Of a stretch of 64,000 nt of DNA, positions 18,757-31,000 are shown one piece after another. The notes below the pieces were generated by a model. The model was not told the DNA's origin. It was given only the letters and a program-made list of their open reading frames with translations, and ran no database searches. The translations under genes and the position numbers were made by a program. This DNA comes from Chromobacterium vaccinii. GTDB lineage: Bacteria > Pseudomonadota > Gammaproteobacteria > Burkholderiales > Chromobacteriaceae. The DNA is taken from assembly GCF_000971335.1 (NCBI RefSeq), contig NZ_JZJL01000015.1, positions 31,602 through 95,601 of the forward strand, given 5' to 3'. Positions within the stretch are counted from its first letter, which is position 1, and each line of letters starts with the position of its first letter.

Positions 18757-19923
18757 TTATTGTTCCTGCGGAGCCGGATTGGCTTCGCTGGCGGGCTGGA
18801 CTTGGTTGTCGACGACCAGCGCGGTGCCGTTCTTGAGCTTGAGCTGGCCGCTGGTCACCACCTGGTCGCCGGCCTGGATGCCTTTCAGGATGGCCACTTG
18901 GTCGCCGCGGGTGGAACCCGTGGTGACAAACACTTGCTCGGCCACCGGCAGCGTCTTACCGTCTTCGCCGGCCTTGGTTCCCGGCTTGACGATGAAGGCT
19001 GTGACGCCGTAGGCGTTGTAGGACAGCGCGGCCTGGGAGAGGGTCAGGTGGCGCTGACGGGCGCCGGCATCGATGCGGATATTGGCGTACATGCCAGGCA
19101 GCAGCTTCTGCTGGTGGTTGGCGAGCTGGGCCTCCACCCGTACCGAGCGGGTGGCATCGTCCACCTTGGGGCTGATGGAGGTGACCTTGCCGCCGAACCA
19201 TTGCCCGGCGCGCGCGTTGGTTTCCACGTTGACGGTCTGGCCGGGCGAGAGCTGGCCTAATTGTTCTTGCGGCACGCTGAAGTCGACGAACAACGGGTCC
19301 AGCGCCTGCAGCGTGACGATGGCGTCGCCGGGCTTCAAGTATTGGCCCGGATTGACGGTGCGTATGCCCAGTTTGCCGGCGAAGGCTGCGCGTATCGTTT
19401 TCTTGTCCACCAGCGCCTGTTGCTGCCGGGCCAGCGCCTGCTTGCTTTTCAGGTCGGCCGCCGACGCATCCAGCGTGGCCTTGGGGATGGCCTTGATCTC
19501 GTATTGGGTGCGGTCGCGGTCATAGGCCGTCTTCGCCAGTTCGGCGGCGGCCTTGTGGGATTGCAGCAGCGCGATGTCGTCGGCGTCGTTCAGCTCCAGC
19601 AGCACTTGTCCGGCTTTCACCTCGTCCCCGGACTTGAAACGTACCTGACGGATCAGGCCTGCCACTTCCGTGGTGACGTCCACGCCCTGGGCGGCGCGGA
19701 TGCTGCCCACCGCGTGGATTTGCGGCTGCCAGGTCTGGTAGCTGGCGCGGGCCGTGCTGACCGTGACCGGTTGCGCCGACATCTCGCCGACGAATTTGGC
19801 GATCATATAACCCTTGAGAAAATTGAATCCGACCAGCGCGCCGAACAGCAGCGCCAGACAGATCAGCATCACGATCATCCGCTTCCGCAGCGGGCGCGGA
19901 GTCGGCAGGGTGGTTGTGGTCAT
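18757..19923 (-). CDS. RND efflux periplasmic adaptor (membrane fusion protein)
   Basis: The 388-residue adaptor links the inner-membrane pump to the outer-membrane channel. An N-terminal membrane anchor (MIVMLICLALLFGALVGF) is followed by the lipoyl-like motif VRFKSGDEVKAGQVLLELN. A short helical hairpin, then the second lipoyl half with GKLGIRTVNPGQYLKPGDAIVTL, the beta-barrel region with GKVTSISPKVDDATRSV and the proximal domain follow. The anchor is a transmembrane helix rather than a lipobox. The ATG at 19923 overlaps the outer-membrane-factor stop (ATGA) and has AGGAGA upstream. Confidence 0.94.
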   Translation of the reverse strand: MTTTTLPTPRPLRKRMIVMLICLALLFGALVGFNFLKGYMIAKFVGEMSAQPVTVSTARASYQTWQPQIHAVGSIRAAQGVDVTTEVAGLIRQVRFKSGDEVKAGQVLLELNDADDIALLQSHKAAAELAKTAYDRDRTQYEIKAIPKATLDASAADLKSKQALARQQQALVDKKTIRAAFAGKLGIRTVNPGQYLKPGDAIVTLQALDPLFVDFSVPQEQLGQLSPGQTVNVETNARAGQWFGGKVTSISPKVDDATRSVRVEAQLANHQQKLLPGMYANIRIDAGARQRHLTLSQAALSYNAYGVTAFIVKPGTKAGEDGKTLPVAEQVFVTTGSTRGDQVAILKGIQAGDQVVTSGQLKLKNGTALVVDNQVQPASEANPAPQEQ

Positions 19924-21458
19924 CGGGTATTCTCCTGTTGCGGCGGTGCGGCCGTTTTCTCGGTTTCGTCCTGACGCCAGCCGCCGCCCAGCGCCTGGAA
20001 CAGCGCGGCGGTGTCGGCATAGCGAGCGGCCCGGGCCTGGGCCAGCGCGATGGTGGTCTGTTGGTATTGGCGTTGAGCATCCAGCAGCGACAGATAGCCG
20101 ATGGCGCCCAGGCCGTATTGCTTGCGCGCAAGCTCAAGGGTGTCGCGGGCTGAGGACCAGGCCTGGGTTTGGGCGCGCAGGCCTGCCGCGTCGTTGTCCA
20201 GCGCGCGCAGCGCGTCGGCTACGTTCTGGAAGGCTGACAGCACGGTTTCGCGGTATTGGGCCTCGGCTTGTTCGTAGGCGGCTTCGGCTGCGCGCTTGCG
20301 CGAGCGCAGTTCCCCGCCGTGGAACAGCGGCTGGGCGAGTCCCGCGCCGAAGTTCCACACGGCCGCCGCCGGGGTGAGCAACTGCGATCCCGACCCCGCC
20401 TGACTGCCGTAGCCGGCGGACAAGGTCAGTTGCGGATAGAGCGCGGCGGCGGCCACGCCCACCTGGGCGCTGGCCTGACGCAACAAAGCCTCCGAGGCCA
20501 GAATGTCGGGACGCCGACGCGCCAGTTCGGACGGCACGCTGACGGGCAGGCTGTCCGGCAGCGTGAACATGTCCAGGTGGAAAGCCGGAAGTCCGCCTTC
20601 TCCAGGCAGGCGCCCGGACAAAGAGGCCAGCCGATGCCGGGTTTGAGCCAGGGATTGGCGCAGCGGCGCCAGCGAAGCTTCGGTCTGCGCCAGCTGGGTT
20701 TGCTGCGACAGCACGTCGGTGCGCGCCGCGCCGCCGGCGTCGAATTGCCGGCGCAGCACGTCCAGCTGGCTGGCCTGGTCGGCCGCGATGCGTTCGGTGG
20801 CCTCGATCTGCGCCCGCAGCGAGGCTTCCTGCACGGCGGAGGTGACCAGATTGGCGCTCAGCGCCAGGTAGGCCGCGCGCAGCTGGAAGCCTTGGTAATC
20901 CACGCTTGCCTGCAGCTTTTCCAATTCGCGGCGGGTCCCGCCGAACAGATCGAAGCGGTAGCTGACGTTGACCGAGGCGTTGTACAGGTTCAGCGCGCTG
21001 GCGAAGTCGGGTTGGCCGAACGGGATGCCGTTGATCTTTTGCCGCTGGGCGCCCAGTTGACCATCCACTCTGGGCAAGGACTGGCCGCCGCGTTCGGACT
21101 GATAGATTTCTCCAGCCTGGCGCAACGCCGCCTGCGCCGCGGCGATATTGGGGCTGCGCGCCAGCGCGTCGCGGATCAAGCCGTCCAGCGCTTCGCTGCG
21201 GAACAGTTTCCACCAGTCGGCGGGAATGTCCTCGCCAGCGGAAAACCGTTGAGCCAGGCCTCCCGGCCCCGGGCTGTCGACAGTCTGCGCGGGCAAGGCT
21301 GTTTCGGTGTAGCGGTCTGCCTGCGGCGTGGCGGGACGGCGGTATTCCGGACCGACGGCGCATGCCGACAGTGCGGCGGCGAGGGCCGCGGCGCAAATCA
21401 ACCGCGGCGCGCGCGACGGGATCGTTCTGTCGGCGCGCGGCCGAAAACCTTCGATCAT
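19920..21458 (-). CDS. NodT-family outer-membrane factor lipoprotein of the RND efflux system
   Basis: The 512-residue TolC-like channel has a lipoprotein signal peptide with lipobox LSAC (Cys33) and then the typical AVGPEYRRP start of the mature protein. Two OEP repeats of long helices and beta strands follow, for example AQAALRQAGEIYQSERGGQ, YRFDLFGGTRRELE and ELARRRPDILASEALLRQA. The ATG at 21458 is preceded by GAGGTGA. It is the first gene of the operon, so its promoter must lie in 21459-22048. It is the usual partner for a drug-type RND pump. Confidence 0.94.
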   Translation of the reverse strand: MIEGFRPRADRTIPSRAPRLICAAALAAALSACAVGPEYRRPATPQADRYTETALPAQTVDSPGPGGLAQRFSAGEDIPADWWKLFRSEALDGLIRDALARSPNIAAAQAALRQAGEIYQSERGGQSLPRVDGQLGAQRQKINGIPFGQPDFASALNLYNASVNVSYRFDLFGGTRRELEKLQASVDYQGFQLRAAYLALSANLVTSAVQEASLRAQIEATERIAADQASQLDVLRRQFDAGGAARTDVLSQQTQLAQTEASLAPLRQSLAQTRHRLASLSGRLPGEGGLPAFHLDMFTLPDSLPVSVPSELARRRPDILASEALLRQASAQVGVAAAALYPQLTLSAGYGSQAGSGSQLLTPAAAVWNFGAGLAQPLFHGGELRSRKRAAEAAYEQAEAQYRETVLSAFQNVADALRALDNDAAGLRAQTQAWSSARDTLELARKQYGLGAIGYLSLLDAQRQYQQTTIALAQARAARYADTAALFQALGGGWRQDETEKTAAPPQQENTR

Positions 21459-22048
21459 TCAGTCACCTCATGATGTTGCTATGCGTGAAGCCGGCTTCCG
21501 CCGCAAGCGCGGACGGGCGTGAGGATTTGCCAGGGCAGGCCGCTGATCTTGTCCGGCCTCTCCTCCGAGCCGGCGCCGGTTGGGCGATGGCTGACAGGCT
21601 GAAGGACAAACCGCAGGGGCGAAACAAGGACGGATTTCCGCTTCCGGCTTCCGGCGAAATCCCGCAGACGAAGCCGATTCGATGGCCGGCATGGTTTCGA
21701 CCGTTGGAAACGCCACTCCCGGCATGCGGCTCAATATATCCCGGCTTTGTTTTTTCACTCCGGGCAATGGGAAGCGCGGCGGATGGAGGCGAAATATCGC
21801 GCATTCGCATTTGATTCCCCTGGTTCGCCTATCCGGATGGCGGGGGATGCCGCTTTGCTATAGTCGCCGGCAATCGATCCGTCGCGCCAATTGCGTCAGT
21901 AAAACCCATGCGCATGGCAAGCGGCTGAATGGATCGACGCCGGCCGGACCCGGTTTTATCGGGGAACGGCCGTGACAATTTGTCGCCATCGCTGCGATGC
22001 GAACGCTGAGCGCGCTTCGCATTCCTGAACATTGGGGTGTCCGTCGAA
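21459..22048. other. Divergent intergenic region between the efflux operon and the polyketide locus
   Basis: About 590 bases with no gene I can support. It must carry the promoters of the efflux operon (minus) and of pksA (plus). A possible -10 element TATAGT lies at 21859-21864 for the plus strand, but I see no good -35 partner. GGGGTG at 22034-22039 is the likely ribosome-binding site for the pksA ATG at 22049. I looked for a quorum-sensing palindrome of the CTGNCC-type and did not find a convincing one. Confidence 0.5.
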
Positions 22049-25000
22049 ATGGCTGAGATTGAAAAGTTCAATAATGAACATTTGCAGGAGCTGGCCCAGT
22101 CCTATTTGCAGGCCGCGATCGCGGAATCGGCGGAGGCGGCGGCAGGCTCCTCGGCTTCATTCGATATTGCCGCGCCATTCGGCGAGTTGGGCCTGGATTC
22201 CTTTCGCATTCTGAAAGTCATCAAACGGCTGGAGTGCGATTTCGGCACCTTGCCGAAAACCCTGCTGTTCGAGCACTTCAATATCGAATTGCTGGCCGCT
22301 TATTTCGTCAGCCGTCACGCGGCGGCGCTGGCTGAAAAATGCGGCGCTTCTGTCGCTGCGCAGCCTGCCGCTGCGAGCGCGTTCCCGACCGCAAGCGCGG
22401 CGGCGCCGGCGATGCCGGCCGACAGCATACGCATGCTGGAAAAGAATCTGTCCGCGCATCCGGAATTGCAGGCGCGGATGGAAAAGCTGTTCGCCGAACA
22501 CAAGAACGAAGGCAGCGTATCCCGCGGCACCCGCAACATCGCTCCCAATCTGTTCATCGGCGCGGCCCGCCGCGGCTATTTTCATTACGGCCGCTACAAG
22601 GAGCTGGTGATGGCCTACGCCTACACCGGCCCGGCGGAGCATTTCGCGGATCTTGCCGCCGAATTCCATCGCTACTGCGAATCGCGAGGCTACCAGCTGA
22701 ACATGCTGACCGACGCGCCGGTGGAGACGGTGGGCGAGACGGCGTTCTCCTCCACGCCTTTCGGCGTGGTGCAGCGGGTGCTGGACATCGGTTCGTTCAC
22801 TTTGGAAGGCGGCGCGATGCGCCGGCTGCGCTATCAGGTATCCAAATTCGAGAAGGCCGGCGAGGGGCGCACGGTCGAGTACCGCTGTGGAACGGACGCC
22901 AAGGTGGATGGCGAGATCGCGGCTGTCATTGATCGCTGGTGCGAAGCCAAGCCCATGGTCAATCCGCTGATCCGCATCGTGCGCGAGGAAATCCTGGCCG
23001 GCCGCCTGGATGCGCAGCATCGCTTGTTCCTGACCTATTTGGACGGCGCGCTGCAAAACGTGATCCTGATCTCGGCGATGAGCGCAGCCGAACATAAAGG
23101 CTACCTGATGGATCTGGAGTTCTATCCGAAGGACATGCCGCTGGGCGGCCTGGAATTCGCGATAGTCAATATCATCGGCGCTCTGGCGCAAGAAGGCTGC
23201 GACATGCTCAGCCTGGGCGGCACCTACGGCTGCCGGCTGGAGGGCAGCGGCAACGCCGATCCGGAGGTAGATCGCATCCTGGACGACTTGCACCGCCAGG
23301 GCATCTTCAACGACGAAGGCAATCTGCAATTCAAGAACAAGTTCCGTCCGGAAAACCGCACCATCTACCTGAGCCGTCCGGCTGACAGCGGCCGCGCCGA
23401 CAATGTGATCGACATTATCTTGATGATCGCCGATCCGGAACGGGCCCAGACCCCGGACGACGAGAATCATAATCTGTCTGCGTCCGGCGCAAGCGAGGCG
23501 ATGGCCCAGCCTGTCATCGCGATGGATCCGCCGGCCATCCGGCCTGCCGCAACGGAGGCCGAGGTGGCGGCCGGCACAGCGCCGCAGGGCGCGGCGCGGC
23601 TGGATGGCGAGCGGGTCCGCGCCCTGGAGGCTTGCGGCTTCAATCCGCACAATCTGGCGGCGGCGCAGGTGGAATTCGATCTGCGGACCGACTCGTGGGC
23701 GCAGCTGGAAACCCCGGCGGTGAGCCGCCGCATTGATTATCTTCGCGCCAAGTTGCAGCAACCGGCCAATATCGAAGCCGAACTGAAGCGGCTGCTGGGC
23801 TTCGAGTATTGTTTGCCGGCCGAGTCCGGCCGCGCCGCGGAGAGCTTGTTGTGCAAGGCATGGCCGAAACGCGGCCGCGTGTTGGAGAACCTGCTGTTTC
23901 CGTCGGGACTGTTCCACCAGATAGACCAGGGCTACGAACCCTGCGAGCTGCCGCACCCGGCGGCGCTGCAGCCGGATGCGGACGAGCCGTTCAAGGGCAA
24001 TCTCGATTGGGACGCGCTACGCGCGCAGACGGCTGACCATGCCGGGGACATCGCCTTCGTCTGCGTGGAGGTGTGCAACAACGCCTGCGGCGGCCAGCCC
24101 GCCGCGCTGTCCCACTTGAAGAAGGTCAAGGAGCTGCTGTCGGCGCATGGCATCGCGCTGGTGATCGACGCCACCCGGGTGCTGGAAAACGCGTTATTGC
24201 TGATTCGGCGAGAAACTGGCCAGACCGGGCGCGATGTTTGGGAGCTGGCGCGCGAAATACTGGACTGCGCCGATATTGTCACAGCCTCGCTGGCCAAGGA
24301 CTTTGGCGTCAACCGCGGCGGGGTGGTCGCGGTGAGGGACGCAGGCCTGTTTCGGCGACTGCAGGAGCAGCAGCGGCGCGATGGCGGCGGATTGGATGTG
24401 CTCGACAAAAAACTCGTCGGGCACGCGCTGGCGGAAAGCGATTGGGCATCCGCTCAGGCCGCGCGCCGCGTGGAGTCGTCCGAAAAACTGTGGCAGGCGC
24501 TGAAAAACGCCGGCGCGCCGATCATGTCGCCGGCCGGCGGCCATTGCGTGGTCGTCGATGTCGCGCGCATGCCTGAGTTTTCCGGCTTCGCCCATCCGCT
24601 GCCATCCTTCCTAGCCTGGTTGTATTTGAGCACGGGCATCCGCGCCGGCGCGCACAGCGCCGGCATGCGACAGAACGGGCCGCTGGGCGGCATGGTCAGG
24701 CTGGCTGTGCCCCTGGGGCTGAAAGCGGCGGAAATCGATGAACTGGCCGCGCGGCTGGCCCAGGCCTTCCGCGAGCGGGCGAATATTCCCGAGGTCGAGC
24801 CGGTCGGCGGCAAGCAGGCCGCCGCCGGCGACATGCATGCCGAGCATGGCCTGATCCGCTACCACCGCCTCCGCCCTGGCGCGGAATCGGCGGCGTCTGC
24901 GCCCGAAGCGCGCGCGGAGGCCTCATCGGCGATGGCGTCCGCACCGGTCGCCACGCGCGCCGCGGGCGATATCGCCGTGGTGGGCATGGCCGGACGCTAT

Positions 25001-28000
25001 CCGCAGGCCGGTACGCTGGCCGAGTTCTGGGACAATCTGCGCGAGGGCCGCGACTGCGTGACCGAGATGCCGGCAGAGCGGCTGGCCCTGCGCGCCAGCC
25101 GCGTTTTCAACCGCGCCTACCACGGCGGCTTCATCGACGGCATCGACCGTTTCGATTCGCTGTTCTTCAACATTTCGCCGCGCGAAGCAGAAATGCTGGA
25201 TCCTCAGGAACGGTTGTTCCTGGAGGTGGCCTGGGAGGCGGTGGAAGACGCCGGCTATTATCCGGAAATCCTCGGCGGGCCGGACGGCGGCCGCAAAGTG
25301 GGCGTCTTCGTCGGCGCGGTGTGGGCGATGTACCAGGTGGCCGGCGTGGAAGCCAAGCTGGCCGGCGCCGAGGTCCACCCCAATTCCTTCCAGTGGAGCA
25401 TTGCCAACCGCGTGTCCTACTGGATGAACCTGAACGGGCCCAGCCTGTCGGTGGACACCGCCTGCTCGTCCAGCCTGACCGCCCTGCATCTGGCTTGCGA
25501 GGCGATACGCAACGGCGATTGCGCCAGCGCCATCGTCGGCGGCGTCAATTTGGATGCGCACCAGCACAAATTCGACATCAACCAGGCCGGCGGCGCCTTG
25601 TCCCCCGACGGCGTATGCCGCACCTTCGGCGCCGGAGCCAACGGCTATGTGGCCGGCGAAGGGGTGGGCGCGCTGTTGCTCAAACCGCTGGATCAGGCAT
25701 TGCTTGACCGCGATCAGGTCTACGGCGTGATCCGCGCCTCCGCCGTCAACCACGGCGGGCGCTCCGGCGGCTACACCGTGCCGAATCCCAAGGCTCAGGG
25801 CGAATTGATCGCCGAGGCGCTGAGCCGCGCGCGCGTCGACGCATCCTCCATCGGCTACATCGAGGCGCACGGCACCGGCACGGAACTGGGCGATCCGGTG
25901 GAGATCGCCGGCCTCGGCCATGCCTTCGCCGGCCAGGCGGCCCAGAGCTGCGCGATAGGTTCGGTGAAAACCAATATCGGCCATCTGGAGGCCGCCGCGG
26001 GCGTGGCGGGCGTCAGCAAGGCGCTGCTGCAGATCAAGCACCGCCAGCTCGCGCCGTCGCTGCACGCCGAGACGCTGAACGCGCACATCGATTTCGCCGC
26101 GTCGCCATTCCAGGTGCAGCGCGAGCTGGCGCCGTGGCTGCCCAAAGACGGCGCGCCGCTGCGCGCCGGGGTCAGCTCCTTCGGCGCGGGCGGCGCCAAC
26201 GCCCACGTGGTGCTGGAGCAGTATCCCGATGAGCCGACGCGGCCGGAAAGCGCCGGCCTGAGGGTATTCCCTCTGTCTGCCCGCAGCGAGGAACAGCTGC
26301 GGCAGATGGCCGGGCGGCTGGCCGCGCACCTGCGCCGCGGCGATGCCGGGCTCAACCTGTCCGACATCGCCTACACGCTGCAGCGCGGCCGCAAATCCTT
26401 CGATCATCGGCTGGCGGTGCTGGCTGACAGCGCGGCGTCTCTGGCGGACAAGCTGGAGGCTTTCACCTCCGGGCGAGCCGACCCGGACGCGCTGAGCGGC
26501 AACGCGCGCAGCGCCGAGGGCGTCGCTCGCCTGTTGAGCCGAAGGGAGACCGAGCAGCTGGTGGGCCTGCTGTCCGCAAGCCGGGACCCGCGCAAACTGG
26601 CGCAATTGTGGCTGGAGGGCCTGCTGCCGGATTGCCGCGGCATCGAAAGCGAGGGCCGCCGGGTGTCGCTGCCGACCTATCCTTTCGCCGACAAGCGGCA
26701 CTGGATTTCCCGCGACAAATCCGCGGCGGCCGGCGCGCCGCAAGCCGCGCTGCATCCGCTGCTGGACAGCAACGAGTCCACCTTCGAGCGCCAGCTCTTC
26801 CGCAAGACCTTCCGCGCCGGCGAGTACTTCCTCGCCGACCACGTGGTGTCCGGCATTCCCACCTTGCCCGGCACCGCTTATCTGGAGCTGGCGCGCAAAG
26901 CCGGCGAATTGGCCGCGGGCCGTCCGGTGGCGCGGCTGCGCAACGTCACCTGGGTCAGCCCGCTGGCATTGGAAGACGGCGGCAGCCGCGAGGCTTTCGT
27001 CGAGTTGAAGCCTGACGGCGAGGCGGTGGCCTTCGAAGTGCGCGGCGGCGAGTCGCGCCAGCTGCATGCCCAGGGCCGCTTGTTCTACGCCGACGGCGGC
27101 GACGCGCCCGAGGAAAGGATAGATCTAGACGCCATCCGCGCCCGCTGCGGCCGGACGCTGGCCGCCGGCGAGGTGTACGCGGCTTTCGCCGCCGCCGGCA
27201 TGGCCTACGGCCCCGGCTTCCGCGTGCTTTCCGAGGTGCGCTGCGGCGACAGCGAGGCGCTGGGCCGCTTGGAGCTGCCCGCAGTCTGCGCCGCCGACTT
27301 CGACAGCCTGCCGCTGCATCCCAGCTTGCTGGACGCGGCGATGCAGGCCGGCGTGGCGGCCTTGCTGGGCGCATCCGGAGAGGCGAGGGTGCCGTACTCG
27401 TTGGGCGAGGTGGAGATGCGCCGCCCGCTGTCGCGCGTTTGCTACAGCCACGTGGTTTACGGCAGCCGCGGCGCGTCAGGCGTCGCGCGCGACGAGGTGG
27501 CCATCGTCGACGAGGATGGCCGCGTGCTGGTGCGCATCCATGAAACCGTCGGCGTGCCCTTGGCCAGTGTGCACGACAAACCCGTCGTCCGGGCCGCGCC
27601 GGCCGAAGCGTTCGAGATGCTGCATTACGGCTGCGAGTGGCAGGCCGCACCGCTGGACGCGGAGCGCGCGGATGCCGTCCCCGGCCGGCTGGTGCTGTTC
27701 GACACCGATCGGGCGCTGTTCGAGGCATGCATCCGCCGCGGACTGAATGCCGCGCTGGTTCTGCGCGCCGACCGCTACGCCGAAGCCGGGGATCATGTCT
27801 ACGAGGTGGATGCGTCCCGGCCGCAGGACATTGCCCGCGCGTTGGCCGCGCTGGCGGAGGCCGGCTGGCCTTTGGAAAGGATTTGCTACGCTTGGCCGGC
27901 GGGAGAGGCTGGCGATGAAGCCGGGTTGCGGCAGGCCCTGGACCGCGGCGTGGGCGGCATGCTGTGGCTGTGCCAGGCGCTGATCGAGCGCAAGCCCGCC

Positions 28001-31000
28001 GCCGCGCAACTGCTGTATCTGCATAAGGGCGATGGAACGCAGCCGCACAATGAGGGGATTCATGGCTTCGCCCGTTCGCTGGAGCTGGAAAACCCCAAGT
28101 TGTCCTGCAAGACGCTGCAATTGCCGGACGCGTTCGACGCCGACGAAACGTTAGCGGCGGCGATGGCGGAATTCAGCGCCGCCACGGCGGCGGACAAGGC
28201 CGTGCGTTACGCCGGCGGCGGCCGGCAGGCGCGCGTTCTGCGCCGCTTGTCGCTGGATGCGGCGGATGCCGGCCGTCCGGCATTGCGGCAGGGCGGCTCC
28301 TATCTGATCACCGGCGGCGCCGGCGGGCTGGGTCTGATCTTCGCCGGACATCTGGCGGAGCGCTGCCGCGCCAGGCTGACGCTGACAGGCCGTTCCGCGC
28401 CGACTCCAGAGTTGGAAGCCATGCTGGAAGCGCTGCGCGCCAAGGGGGGCGAGGCGTCATATCTGCAGGCCGATGTGGCGACCGAGGATGGCGCGCGCGC
28501 GGCGGTGGAGGCTGCCCGGGCCCGATTCGGCCGGCTGGACGGCATCCTGCACGGCGCGGGGGTGCTGCGTGATTCGCTGATGCGCAAGAAAACGCGGGAA
28601 GACATGGACGCGGTGCTCGCGCCCAAGGTTCTGGGCGCCTTCCATCTGGACCGCGCCGTCGGCGACGGCGAGCTGGACTTCTTCGCGATGTTCTCTTCGC
28701 TGGCGGCGATAGGCGGCAACGCCGGCCAGTGCGATTACGCGTTCGCCAACCACTATCTGGATGCCTTCGCCGCCTGGCGCGACGCGCAGCGGCAAGCCGG
28801 CCGGCGGCAGGGGCGCAGCCTGAGCCTGAATTGGCCGTTGTGGGCCGAGGGCGGCATGCGGCTGGACGAGCAGACCGAGAAAATGTTCCGCCACAACCTG
28901 GGCATGGAGCCGCTGGCGACTCAGGATGGCCTGGCGGCTTTCGAGACGGCGCTGGCGTCGCCGCGCCATCAGGTCGCGGTGGTCAGCGGCGTGCGCGACA
29001 AGCTGGAAAAGGCCTGGGGCCTGTCGCCGCGGGCGGCGGCGCCGACCCAGGCCGGCGGGGCGGATACGGGAGGCGGCGCGCTGCGGGCGGCGGTCGCTGA
29101 GAAACTGAAGTCGATCGTGACCGGGCTGTTGAAGCTGGGCGACGACGACTATTCGACCGACGCCATGCTGCTGGACCTGGGGTTCGACTCCATCGGCCTG
29201 ACCGCTTTCGCCAACGCGCTCAACGAGGCGTATGGACTGGAAGTCAACCCGGTGCTGTTCTTCGAGCATCCGACGCCGGCCGGAGTGGCGGACGCGCTGT
29301 GCGGCGAACACGCCGCCGCCGCGCGCCGCATACACGGCGGCGCGGCGGCGGCCTCGCAGCCCGTCGCGGCCAAGCCTGCGGCGTTGCTCAGCGGCATCGA
29401 CAAAGGCTGGCGCGCGCCCGCCGCGGACAGACCTGCCGGCGGCAACCGTTTCGCCCGGCAACCCATCGCCATTGTCGGCATCGCCGGGGTGATGCCGCAG
29501 TCGGAAAACCTGCAAGCCTTTTGGGACAGCCTCAGTCGAGAGCGCAACCTGGTCACGGAAATCCCGCGCGACCGCTGGATCTGGGAACACGTGCACGGCG
29601 AGCCGGTCAAGGACGCCAACAAGTCCTACTCGCGCTGGGGCGGCTTCATGAAAGAAGTGGACAAGTTCGATCCGCTGTTCTTCGGCATCACCCCGCGCGA
29701 AGCCGAGATGATGGACCCGCAGCAGCGCTTGCTGATCCAGACCGTGTGGGCGGCGGTAGAGGATGCCGGCCACAAGATGTCCGATCTGTCCGGCACCCGC
29801 ACCGGCCTGTTCGTCGGCGCCTCCTCGCAGGATTACGTGGATGTGCTGGCCGACAGCGGCGCTTCGCTGGACGGCTATTCGGCCTCCGGCAATTCCCATT
29901 CCATCCTGGCCAACCGCATCTCCTTCCTGTTCAACCTGCGCGGACCGAGCGCGCCGTTGGACACCGCCTGCTCCAGTTCGCTGGTGGCCTTGCACCGGGC
30001 GATCGAGTCCATCCACACCGGCAGCAGCGAGATGGCCATCGTCGCGGGCGTGCAGGTGATGCTGACGCCCACCGCCCATATCTCGCTGAGCGCAGCCGGC
30101 ATGCTGAGTCCGGAGGGCAAGTGCAAGACTTTCGACAAGTCCGCCGACGGCTATGTGCGCGGCGAGGGCGTGGGCGCGATGCTGATCAAGCCGCTGGACA
30201 AGGCGCTGGCCGACGGCGACCCGATCTACGCGGTGGTCAGATCCACATCGGAAAACCACGGCGGCCGCGTCAGCAATCTGACCGCGCCCAACCCCAAGGC
30301 GCAGATCGAACTGCTGACTGACGCCTACGATCAGGCCGGCATCGATCCCGCCACCGTCGGCTATATCGAATGCCACGGCACCGGCACCAGCCTGGGCGAT
30401 CCCATAGAGATCCAGGCGCTGAAGAAATCCTTCGCCGATCTGTACGCGAAACACGGCCGCGCGGCGCCGGCCGCGCCGCACTGCGGCTTGAGCTCGGTGA
30501 AAACCAATATCGGCCACCTGGAGCCGGCGGCCGGCATGGCCGGCATGCTCAAAGCGCTGCTGGCGATGCGCAACCGGCAAATACCGGCGCTGCTGCATTT
30601 CGACGCGCTCAATCCCTACATCGATCTGGCCGGCAGCCCGTTCTACATCGTCGACAAGACCACGCCTTGGGCCGCGCCGCGGAATGCAAGCGGCGAGGCG
30701 CTGCCGCGGCGGGCCGGTGTCAGCGCCTTTGGCTGGGGGGGCGCCAATGCCCACGTGGTGCTTGAGGAGCACGTCCCGTCAGCTCGCCGTCCGGCGGCGG
30801 CGGGCCCGCAGTTGCTGGTGCTGTCGGCCAAGAACGATGAGCGGCTGCGCGCCAGCGCGGCGAATCTGGCCGTCTACCTGCGCCGGCATGATGTCGATTT
30901 GGCCGATCTGGCCTACACGCTGCAATTGGGCCGCGAAGAAATGGACGAACGGCTGGCGCTGGCCGCCTCGACCCGCGAGGAGTGGATCGCCGGCCTGGAG

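Noticed and set aside
22037..22048. GTG start for pksA
   Set aside because: The GGGGTG containing this GTG is better read as the ribosome-binding site for the ATG at 22049.
21459..22048. Quorum-sensing (CviR/LuxR-type) box upstream of pksA
   Set aside because: Only partial half-sites such as CCAGGGCAGG near 21530; no palindrome with proper spacing.
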